Of a DNA stretch of 13,360 nt, positions 8,213-13,360 are shown one piece after another (the stretch's first letter is position 1; each line of letters opens with the position of its first letter). Made by a program: the position numbers and the translations under genes. Under the pieces are notes generated by a model, which searched no databases, was not told the DNA's origin, and saw nothing but the letters and a program-made list of their open reading frames with translations. The DNA comes from Candidatus Cellulosilyticum pullistercoris (GTDB taxonomy: Bacteria > Bacillota > Clostridia > Lachnospirales > Cellulosilyticaceae), in contig JAHLFQ010000006.1 of assembly GCA_018883705.1 (NCBI GenBank), positions 1 through 13,360 of the forward strand, written 5' to 3'.

Positions 8213-8236
8213 ATTTTCGCCTCCTTCACTATATTA

Positions 8237-8325
8237 TGTAACAATTCACCTTATTTATAAGGGGTTATAAAAAAAAGACGGATGACCGTCTTTTTTCAAC
8301 CCCTTGTATCTAGAACATTGTTACA
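8237..8325 (-). terminator. Intercistronic terminator within a nested 89-nt inverted repeat (nupN-nupO)
   Basis: Three concentric inverted repeats. Innermost: 8271-8281 pairs with 8286-8296 (11 bp, loop ATGA). Middle: 8259-8266 AAGGGGTT pairs with 8298-8305 AACCCCTT. Outermost: 8237-8245 TGTAACAAT pairs with 8317-8325 ATTGTTACA. Read on the minus strand, the core is GACGG-TCAT-CCGTC followed by eight T (8276 down to 8269), a textbook intrinsic terminator. It lies between the nupN stop (8368) and the nupO start (8212), so it probably ends most transcripts after nupN and allows partial readthrough. The 3' halves of the middle and outer stems follow the U run, so these stems can form fully only in readthrough RNA or as a DNA cruciform. 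Confidence 0.85.
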
Positions 8326-8367
8326 CGGTACGCTTTAATACAAAATGAGTTTTGTAGTTTTTAAATA

Positions 8368-9480
8368 CTACTTAATAAGGGAGCCATCATTGCTATCAGC
8401 AACTTTAATCTCACCTGATTTAATTTTTGCATATACTTCATTTACTGTATTAATTGCATTTTCACTTAAGTTAGGGTTTTCAGCAGGGATACCAACACCG
8501 TCATTTTCTACTGAGAATGTAAGTGTTTGTCCACCTGGGAATTCACCGTTTACTTCCGCTGCAATCAGATCATATGTTGCTTGATCAATGTATTTCATTG
8601 CAGATGTTAAAATAACTGAAGCATTAGAAGCTTGGTCATAGACACCATCATTGTATTGGTCAACGTCTACACCAATTACATATACAGAAGTGTCACCATT
8701 TGTTGCTCTACTTTTAGCTTCTGTAATTGCACCAATACCAGTACCACCAGCAGCAGCAAAGATAACTTTTACACCTCTATCATACATTTGAGCTGCTATT
8801 TGTTGACCGCCTGCTTTATCATCAAATGAACCTTGGTATACTATATTTTCTTCTTTAATAGAAATGTTAGTACCTAAGTTTTCGTTAGCATAGGCAATAC
8901 CTTGTTGGAATCCCCAGTTAAATCTTTGAACAGCTGGAAGTTCCATACCACCAATAAAACCAAATTCAGATTCTTGCATTTGTACTGCAGCTGCAACACC
9001 TGCTAAGAAACCAGATTCGTGTTCTGCAAAATAAATAGCAACACTATTTTCACCAACTACACTATTTCCATCTGCATCAGTTGGTGCACCATCTAAAATA
9101 ACAAATTTAGCATCTGGATATTTTTCTTGAGAAATACCAACAGCTCTTTCAAATTTATAACCTGGAGTTACAATGAATTTGTAATCAGCATCATAAAGAT
9201 TTGTAATACCTTCTAAATAATCTGCATCTGTTACACCAGCTGGTCTTAGATATTTACTATTTTTTACAGTATCTTTAATACCTTCCCAAGCACCTTGGTT
9301 AAATGAACGGTCATCGATTGTTCCAGCATCTGTAACCATACCTACTTTAAGGTCAGTATCAAGCATTTGGAATTTTGATGTCGATTCTGTACTACTTTGA
9401 TTGTTTGAACTACTGCATCCAGCAAGAAGACTCATAGATAACAATCCGCAAAGTGCAACTGCTAAAAACTTCTTTTTCAT
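8368..9480 (-). CDS. nupN: BMP-family nucleoside-binding lipoprotein, NupN/PnrA-like
   Basis: A 370-residue extracytoplasmic substrate-binding lipoprotein. It has a lipoprotein signal peptide (MKKK, hydrophobic core, lipobox LAGC) with the lipid-attachment cysteine at C22, then a Ser/Asn/Gln-rich linker to about residue 35. BMP (basic membrane protein/PnrA) family motifs follow: VGMVTDAGTIDDRSFNQG (46-63), GFLAGVAAAV and FGFIGGMELPAVQRFNWGF in the middle, then DDKAGGQQIAAQMYDRGV with AAAGGTGIG, and VIGVDVDQ. Members bind purine and other nucleosides and deliver them to the NupOPQ-type transporter encoded immediately downstream, which supports the role. The ATG has a GGTGGTG ribosome site 7 bases upstream. 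It is the first gene of the operon and is probably expressed more strongly than the rest because of the terminator downstream. Confidence 0.94.
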   Translation of the reverse strand: MKKKFLAVALCGLLSMSLLAGCSSSNNQSSTESTSKFQMLDTDLKVGMVTDAGTIDDRSFNQGAWEGIKDTVKNSKYLRPAGVTDADYLEGITNLYDADYKFIVTPGYKFERAVGISQEKYPDAKFVILDGAPTDADGNSVVGENSVAIYFAEHESGFLAGVAAAVQMQESEFGFIGGMELPAVQRFNWGFQQGIAYANENLGTNISIKEENIVYQGSFDDKAGGQQIAAQMYDRGVKVIFAAAGGTGIGAITEAKSRATNGDTSVYVIGVDVDQYNDGVYDQASNASVILTSAMKYIDQATYDLIAAEVNGEFPGGQTLTFSVENDGVGIPAENPNLSENAINTVNEVYAKIKSGEIKVADSNDGSLIK

Positions 9481-9601
9481 AATTTTACACCACCGATAAA
9501 TTTTTTTTTATTTTATTCATGTCGCGTTTAGATAGTTGACATAAACAAAAAACATCTTCATATATAATAGTCAATTTTAATTATGAATACAATCCTTGGA
9601 A

Positions 9602-9630
9602 ATTATATTTTTGAATTAAAAATAATCTAA
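9602..9630 (-). promoter_or_regulatory. Candidate promoter of the nup operon
   Basis: On the minus strand, TTAGAT (9630-9625), a 17-bp spacer and a perfect TATAAT (9607-9602) would start transcription near 9595 and give a leader of about 115 nt before nupN. The sequence is so AT-rich that chance TATAAT boxes are expected. An alternative extended -10, TGATATAAC, lies within the palindrome at 9668-9687 on the same strand. Confidence 0.4.
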
Positions 9631-9667
9631 ACATATATATCATTTGAAATATAAGCGTGTTTTTTGT

Positions 9668-9687
9668 TTTTGATAGTTATATCAAAA
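9668..9687. repeat. Short palindrome in the divergent intergenic region
   Basis: Arms TTTTGATA (9668-9675) and TATCAAAA (9680-9687) around GTTA. This is a perfect 8-bp inverted repeat of operator-like size, about 190 bp upstream of nupN. On the minus strand it includes the extended -10-like TGATATAAC. It could be a regulator site overlapping a promoter, or chance in AT-rich DNA. Confidence 0.35.
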
Positions 9688-9880
9688 TATAATATAAAAA
9701 TTAATATTATATTAGTTAAAAAACATTATTTTAAGGGAACATATAAGTTAAATAGTTGTTTACATAATAAACAAAAACTATACTTGCTAAGAATTCTTTT
9801 TTTATAAATTTTGCCCCCATAATTTTTCATTTCTTATCCTTAATTAAAAGTAGATTTAATATAAATAATCACAAATGTTT

Positions 9881-9929
9881 TGTAATAAAAGAGTAGTTTA
9901 TTGTAATAAATGGTCAAAAATTTATTACA
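9881..9929. repeat. Three TGTAATAAA boxes upstream of the amidase gene
   Basis: TGTAATAAA occurs at 9881-9889 and 9902-9910, and inverted (TTTATTACA) at 9921-9929. The first two are 21 bp apart, two helical turns. The second and third form a perfect 10-bp inverted repeat, TGTAATAAAT/ATTTATTACA, with an 8-base loop. A weaker copy, AGTAATAAA, follows at 9998-10006. The cluster ends about 55 bp upstream of the amidase -10 box, a plausible place for a regulator. Confidence 0.4.
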
Positions 9930-9984
9930 CAAATATTAAATAATAATTAAAAAATAATATTATATGTGTTAATACTATTTTTTT

Positions 9985-9993
9985 TGATATAAT
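9985..9993 (+). promoter_or_regulatory. Extended -10 promoter of the amidase gene
   Basis: TGATATAAT (TG 9985-9986, TATAAT 9988-9993) lies about 47 bp upstream of the ATG at 10040. The sequence at the -35 position (TGTGTT, 9965-9970, 17-bp spacer) matches the consensus poorly, so the extended -10 or an activator would be needed. Confidence 0.55.
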
Positions 9994-10028
9994 AAATAGT
10001 AATAAAATTTTTTAATATTTTTTGACCT

Positions 10029-10034
10029 GGAGGA
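10029..10034 (+). promoter_or_regulatory. Ribosome-binding site that fixes the amidase start
   Basis: GGAGGA sits 5 bases upstream of the ATG at 10040. A TTG at 10022 is in frame but lies upstream of this site and would place the Shine-Dalgarno inside the coding region. The ATG also gives a proper signal peptide, so 10040 is the correct start. Confidence 0.88.
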
Positions 10035-10039
10035 TAGAG

Positions 10040-11533
10040 ATGAAAAACAAATTAATAAAGGGAATGTTACTTCTTGTCATGATATGCATGTCACATACCG
10101 TAGTATATGCAGAAACAATGCAACTTATTTATGATGGTGAAGCACATTTATACTATAATGACCCGATTAATTTATATATAGATGGTAATCAGATTATAAC
10201 GACTGTCATGCCGCCCATACAGTTTGATGGTGCAGTGGTTGTTCCTGCAAGAGAAGTTTTTAGTGTAACAGGGGCAACTGTTGAATGGAGACCTTCTGAA
10301 CAAAGTGTTTATGTACATAATGAAACGAGCCTTATTGTTTTAAAAATTAATAGTAATGAAGCATGGGTAGATGGTGAAATAAAATATTTAAATATGCCAG
10401 CTAAACTCATCAATGATAAAGTAATGATCCCAGTTCGCTTTATAAGTGAAGCACTAGGCTATACAGTAGACTGGTCACAAACTGAAAGAACGATACGAAT
10501 TAAAACATCAGATTCAGACCAAGAAGTGGATTCAAATCAATCTGATGACATAAATGTAGATAATACAGATGGGAATAACAGCGAAACACCTATAATAGAC
10601 CCTAATGAGGATAGTAATGGTATACAGATAGATAACTCTCAATTAGACCCATGGTTATATTCAAACTCTATTTATTATAAAAGCGAAGAGGAAGCTTTAA
10701 TATTAAATAGCATTGAGGGATTAGAGGCTGAACATATTACAGTAGAAGAAAATTATCACAATAAACAAATTGTTATTCATCTAAATAAAGACTATAGTCA
10801 ATATTTACAAGCTGGCACATGGGAGAAGTCTATAGGTGCTATCACAAAATTGCAGATTAAGCATGAAGCGTTAGAAACTCAAATTATACTAAGTACATCT
10901 ACAGTACAAGCTCTTATTGTAGAAGCTCAAGAAAATCAAATAGTGATGAAAGTAGTTAAGCCATCTAGTAAATATGATAAAATTGTTGTAATTGATGCAG
11001 GTCACGGAGATCATGACTCAGGCACAACTTATTCAGGGCTTAAAGAGAAAGATTTGACGCTTTCAATTAGTCAAGCAGTTGTTGCGCAACTAGAGGCTGA
11101 TCCTAACATTAAGGTTTATGCGACAAGAGAGGATGATACTTTCTTGGAACTTATGGAAAGAAGTAGTTTTTCAAATGAAATAGAACCAGATTTATTTGTA
11201 AGTATTCATATTAATTCAGTAGATGGCAATGCAGCTGCATCAGGAACGGAGACTTATTATACAGAAAAAGCCGATACAAGAAATAAGACATTTGCAACGA
11301 TGGTACAAAGCGCACTTGTAAAGGAGTTTGGCACAAGAAATAGAGGTGTAAAAGCCAATACATTTGTAGTGACTAGATACACTAATGCACCAGCTATCTT
11401 AATAGAAATAGGTTTCTTAACGAATGAAGGTGATCGTGTTATGATGACATCTCCTGATTTTACAAGTCGTTATGCACGCACAATTTACGAGTGTATTTTA
11501 GAATATTATGCAATGGGCTATCATTTACAATAA
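10040..11533 (+). CDS. Exported N-acetylmuramoyl-L-alanine amidase (Amidase_3) with copper-amine-oxidase-N domain
   Basis: A 497-residue secreted cell-wall hydrolase. A signal peptide (MKNK, hydrophobic stretch, VYA) is predicted to be cut after A24. Residues about 44-156 form a copper amine oxidase N-terminal-like domain with two halves (VVVPAREVFSVTGATVEW and VMIPVRFISEALGYTVDW), a common clostridial exported module. A Ser/Asp/Asn-rich linker covers 157-205. Residues about 208-308 look like an AMIN-type beta domain. The C-terminal Amidase_3 domain (313-492) keeps its zinc and catalytic residues: H322 (DAGHGDHDSGT), E336 (GLKEKDL), H390 (SIHINS) and E456 (IEIGFLTN). It should cleave the MurNAc-L-Ala bond of peptidoglycan, with the N-terminal domains targeting the wall. 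The gene is monocistronic with its own promoter and terminator. Its physiological role (cell separation, sporulation or germination) cannot be read from context. Confidence 0.92.
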   Translation: MKNKLIKGMLLLVMICMSHTVVYAETMQLIYDGEAHLYYNDPINLYIDGNQIITTVMPPIQFDGAVVVPAREVFSVTGATVEWRPSEQSVYVHNETSLIVLKINSNEAWVDGEIKYLNMPAKLINDKVMIPVRFISEALGYTVDWSQTERTIRIKTSDSDQEVDSNQSDDINVDNTDGNNSETPIIDPNEDSNGIQIDNSQLDPWLYSNSIYYKSEEEALILNSIEGLEAEHITVEENYHNKQIVIHLNKDYSQYLQAGTWEKSIGAITKLQIKHEALETQIILSTSTVQALIVEAQENQIVMKVVKPSSKYDKIVVIDAGHGDHDSGTTYSGLKEKDLTLSISQAVVAQLEADPNIKVYATREDDTFLELMERSSFSNEIEPDLFVSIHINSVDGNAAASGTETYYTEKADTRNKTFATMVQSALVKEFGTRNRGVKANTFVVTRYTNAPAILIEIGFLTNEGDRVMMTSPDFTSRYARTIYECILEYYAMGYHLQ

Positions 11534-11564
11534 AGTGTAATATTAAGAGATATAAAGTATAGAC

Positions 11565-11597
11565 AAATAGCTAATCGATTAGATTAGCTATTTTTTT
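11565..11597 (+). terminator. Terminator after the amidase gene
   Basis: A 12-bp stem AAATAGCTAATC (11565-11576) with GATTAGCTATTT (11582-11593), a five-base GATTA loop, and a run of seven T to 11597. It starts 32 bases after the amidase stop codon and isolates the amidase from pheB-hom. Confidence 0.87.
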
Positions 11598-11678
11598 ATC
11601 TAAATAAGAAAGAAATATAAATAAATTGTGTAATATTTATAAAAAATAAAAGAATCATAAAAATAAAATATATTTATC

Positions 11679-11707
11679 TTGAAAACCTACTATAGCTATG
11701 ATATAGT
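11679..11707 (+). promoter_or_regulatory. Promoter of the pheB-hom operon
   Basis: TTGAAA (11679-11684), an exact 17-bp spacer, and TATAGT (11702-11707) preceded by TG (11699-11700). This is the best -35/-10 pair in the window, about 49 bp upstream of the pheB ATG. No T-box or long attenuator leader is present between it and pheB. Confidence 0.75.
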
Positions 11708-11755
11708 GTGTAAGAAATAAACAAATGTTCACCAGAAACAAACAAGGAGAATACT

Positions 11756-12199
11756 ATGAAAGAAAAACATCCCTTTTACGTTATTAATGGGAGTGTACTA
11801 CCAGAAGTATTTTTGAAGGTAGTTGAAGTGAAAAATTTACTTGAAAAGAATAAAATGCTGACTGTACAAGAAGCTACAGAACGAGTAGGCATTAGTAGAA
11901 GTTCATTTTATAAATATAAAGATGCTATTATGCCGTTTTATGAGAAAGGGAAAAGTCAAGCGATTACAGTTTTAATTCATTTACAAGATGAAGCAGGACG
12001 TTTATCAGATGTGCTAAATTATATTGCAGGAGCAGGTGGAAATGTACTAACTATTAATCAGATGATCCCTATGAATGGCATAGCTATTATTAACTTGTGT
12101 ATACAAACATCACATATGGAGATGGGTGTAGATAAACTCATTGAAGAATTAACTAAATTAAGTGGTGTTAATGAAATACAAATACTAGCAAGAGATTAA
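11756..12199 (+). CDS. pheB: ACT domain regulatory protein PheB (UPF0735)
   Basis: A 147-residue protein closely resembling B. subtilis PheB (UPF0735). The N-terminal part carries the family opening FYVINGSVLPEVFLKVVEVKNLLE and a helix-turn-helix-like segment (about 35-58, LTVQEATERVGISRSSFYKYKDAI). The C-terminal ACT domain (about 69-147) holds the usual ligand-loop region, LQDEAGRLSDVLNYIAGAGGNVLTI. ACT domains typically bind amino acids. The biochemical role of PheB is not firmly established, and despite its historic name it is not shown to be chorismate mutase. AAGGAG upstream fixes the ATG. It is 39 bases upstream of homoserine dehydrogenase with no terminator between, so the two are co-transcribed. 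This suggests, by inference, sensing or regulation of aspartate-family amino acid synthesis. Confidence 0.9.
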   Translation: MKEKHPFYVINGSVLPEVFLKVVEVKNLLEKNKMLTVQEATERVGISRSSFYKYKDAIMPFYEKGKSQAITVLIHLQDEAGRLSDVLNYIAGAGGNVLTINQMIPMNGIAIINLCIQTSHMEMGVDKLIEELTKLSGVNEIQILARD

Positions 12200-12238
12200 A
12201 TAAGAGGACTTAGTGGAATCAGAATTGGAGGGTATAAA

Positions 12239-13360
12239 ATGAAAGTTGCGTTATTGGGATATGGAACAGTAGGTAGCGGTGTAGTTGAAGTTATTCAGTC
12301 CAATAAAGAAAGCATCACTAAGAAAGCAGGAATGCCTATTGAACTGAAATATGTGTTAGATTTAAGGGAGTTTCCAGAGGACCCTATTAATGAAATCATT
12401 GTGCATGATTTTAATACGATTTTAGAAGATGATGAAGTAGAGGTTGTGGCTGAAGCTATGGGTGGGATTAACCCAGCATATCGTTTTGCAAAAGAAGCTC
12501 TGGAGAGAGGAAAAAGTTATGTGACGTCTAATAAGGAATTAGTTGCACTTCATGGAGGAGAACTTCTAGAAATTGCTAGAAAAAATAATGTAAACTTTTT
12601 ATTTGAAGCAAGCGTTGGAGGCGGCATTCCTATTATTAGACCACTAAATCAGAGTATTACCGCAGATGAAATTTGTGAAATTACAGGGATTCTAAATGGG
12701 ACAACAAATTTTATTTTAACAAAGATGAAAGATGAAGGAAGAAGCTTTGAAGAGATTCTAAAAGAAGCTCAGGAACTAGGATATGCAGAGAGAAATCCTG
12801 AAGCAGATGTAGAAGGTTATGATGCATGTAGAAAAATTGCTATTTTAGCTTCATTAGCATTTGGAGGGCATGTCAATTTTGAAGATATTCCAACAGAAGG
12901 CATCACAAAGATTACTAAGGAAGATATGTTTTATGCAGAAAAATTAAACTGTGTGATTAAACTTTTAGGAACTTGTAAAAAGCAAGATGATAACATTTTT
13001 GCTAGGGTAGCACCGATGCTGATTTCTAAGAATCATCCACTTGCTATGGTAAATGATGTCTTTAATGCTATTTTTGTAAAAGGAAATATGGTTGGCGATG
13101 TCATGTTTTATGGTAAAGGTGCAGGTAAATTACCAACAGCTAGTGCCGTTGTAGCAGATATTATTGATGCAGCTAAACACAAGGGAACAAACATTATGAC
13201 AATATGGAATAGAGAAAAAATGGACTTAAAAGCAAAAGAAGAGGTTCGAGTAGGATACTTCGTTAGAATTAAAGCAGACGATGAAGAAGTAGAAGAAAAA
13301 GTAAGAGCAGTATTTGGTGAAGTAGAAGTTATAGATGGTTTAGATAGTGAATATGCGTTT
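12239..13360 (+). CDS. hom: Homoserine dehydrogenase (3' end beyond window)
   Basis: An open frame of 374 codons without a stop, cut by the window edge. Homoserine dehydrogenase reduces L-aspartate-4-semialdehyde to L-homoserine with NAD(P)H, the branch point to threonine and methionine. Visible features: nucleotide-binding loop GYGTVGSGV (7-15), SNKELVA with K99, EASVGGGIPII (123-133), the family signature GILNGTTNFIL (150-160), and the catalytic block GYAERNPEADVEGYDACRKIAIL. In that block D190, D195 and K199 correspond to the conserved substrate/catalytic Asp-Asp-Lys of the family. The C-terminal ACT domain begins near residue 335 (EVRVGYFVRIKADD) and is truncated; roughly 25-55 residues are expected to be missing. 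GGAGGG 6 nt upstream fixes the ATG. It is co-transcribed with pheB. Confidence 0.95.
   Translation, partial: MKVALLGYGTVGSGVVEVIQSNKESITKKAGMPIELKYVLDLREFPEDPINEIIVHDFNTILEDDEVEVVAEAMGGINPAYRFAKEALERGKSYVTSNKELVALHGGELLEIARKNNVNFLFEASVGGGIPIIRPLNQSITADEICEITGILNGTTNFILTKMKDEGRSFEEILKEAQELGYAERNPEADVEGYDACRKIAILASLAFGGHVNFEDIPTEGITKITKEDMFYAEKLNCVIKLLGTCKKQDDNIFARVAPMLISKNHPLAMVNDVFNAIFVKGNMVGDVMFYGKGAGKLPTASAVVADIIDAAKHKGTNIMTIWNREKMDLKAKEEVRVGYFVRIKADDEEVEEKVRAVFGEVEVIDGLDSEYAF

Larger units (their letters stand above)
9481..10021. other. 541-bp AT-rich divergent intergenic region (nupN / amidase)
   Basis: There is no credible gene on either strand. It is much more AT-rich than the flanking genes. 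Contents noted: a probable nupN promoter (9602-9630, minus), an 8-bp-arm palindrome (9668-9687), an imperfect inverted repeat (ATAGTTGTTTA 9752-9762 against TAAAC...AACTAT 9768-9781), a cluster of TGTAATAAA boxes (9881-9929), and the amidase promoter (9985-9993). In the presumed nupN leader, ATGTC 9519-9523 can pair with GACAT 9538-9542. I did not recognise a known riboswitch or small RNA. Confidence 0.6.

Noticed and set aside
9536..9568. Plus-strand promoter TTGACA ... TATAAT for a small RNA
   Set aside because: Both boxes are perfect but 21 bp apart, too long for efficient use, and no terminator or gene follows on the plus strand nearby. Probably coincidence, or part of the nupN leader.
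9481..9680. Purine riboswitch upstream of the nucleoside transporter operon
   Set aside because: Expected from biology, but the minus strand lacks the conserved purine-aptamer segments (for example GTTTCTACC), and no pair of kissing-loop hairpins could be drawn.
9752..9781. Inverted repeat ATAGTTGTTTA / TAAAC...AACTAT as a terminator or small RNA
   Set aside because: The stem is interrupted by three extra A, is all weak pairs apart from two G-C pairs, and has no T run. Such repeats are expected by chance in this AT-rich stretch.
10022..10039. In-frame TTG giving a six-residue N-terminal extension of the amidase
   Set aside because: GGAGGA (10029-10034) lies between this TTG and the ATG at 10040, with ideal spacing to the ATG. 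The ATG also gives a proper signal peptide beginning MKNK.
11598..11755. T-box or other amino-acid-responsive leader before pheB-hom
   Set aside because: Only about 40 nt lie between the predicted transcription start and the ATG, with no specifier hairpin, TGGNACCGCG-like box or terminator/antiterminator.

Overview
The window comes from a low-GC, spore-former-type Firmicute. AT-rich intergenic DNA, strong GGAGG/AGGTGA ribosome-binding sites, intrinsic terminators and the gene content (orphan HD-GYP protein, CmpB-family membrane protein, copper-amine-oxidase-N amidase, PheB-type ACT protein) point to class Clostridia. A Lachnospirales/Cellulosilyticum-like organism is my inference, not something shown by a marker gene. 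All complete genes have intact reading frames. I see no tRNA, rRNA, CRISPR array, insertion sequence, prophage gene or pseudogene.

Layout. Positions 1-628: an ADP-ribose-type NUDIX hydrolase (+). It converges, across a perfect 20-bp terminator stem, on a CmpB-family membrane protein (-, 717-1223). Positions 1390-3318: a YgiQ-family radical SAM protein (+), followed by a terminator and an HD-GYP cyclic-di-GMP phosphodiesterase-type protein (+, 3454-4506). Positions 4577-9480 (-): a complete BMP-family nucleoside ABC importer operon, transcribed lipoprotein (nupN) -> double ATPase (nupO) -> permease (nupP) -> permease (nupQ). The last three are translationally coupled or nearly so. The lipoprotein is separated from the rest by an 89-nt nested inverted repeat whose core is an intrinsic terminator. 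Positions 9481-10021: a 541-bp, very AT-rich divergent intergenic region with several inverted repeats. Positions 10040-11533 (+): an exported N-acetylmuramoyl-L-alanine amidase. Positions 11756-12199 and 12239-end (+): pheB, an HTH plus ACT regulatory protein, followed by homoserine dehydrogenase, which runs off the right edge inside its C-terminal ACT domain.

How the genes work together. The nup genes form one transporter: the lipoprotein captures nucleosides, NupP and NupQ form the channel, and NupO powers it. The intercistronic terminator is a plausible way to make more binding protein than transporter. The pheB-hom pair links an amino-acid-sensing domain protein to the branch-point enzyme of threonine/methionine synthesis. 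The other genes are stand-alone units.

Four plus-strand genes (ygiQ, HD-GYP, amidase, pheB) are preceded by nearly the same extended -10 box, TGATATAAT (TGATATAGT for pheB), which gives good support for their promoters. I found no convincing novel multi-gene system. The points most worth a second look are the nested palindrome in the nup operon and the repeated TGTAATAAA boxes upstream of the amidase.
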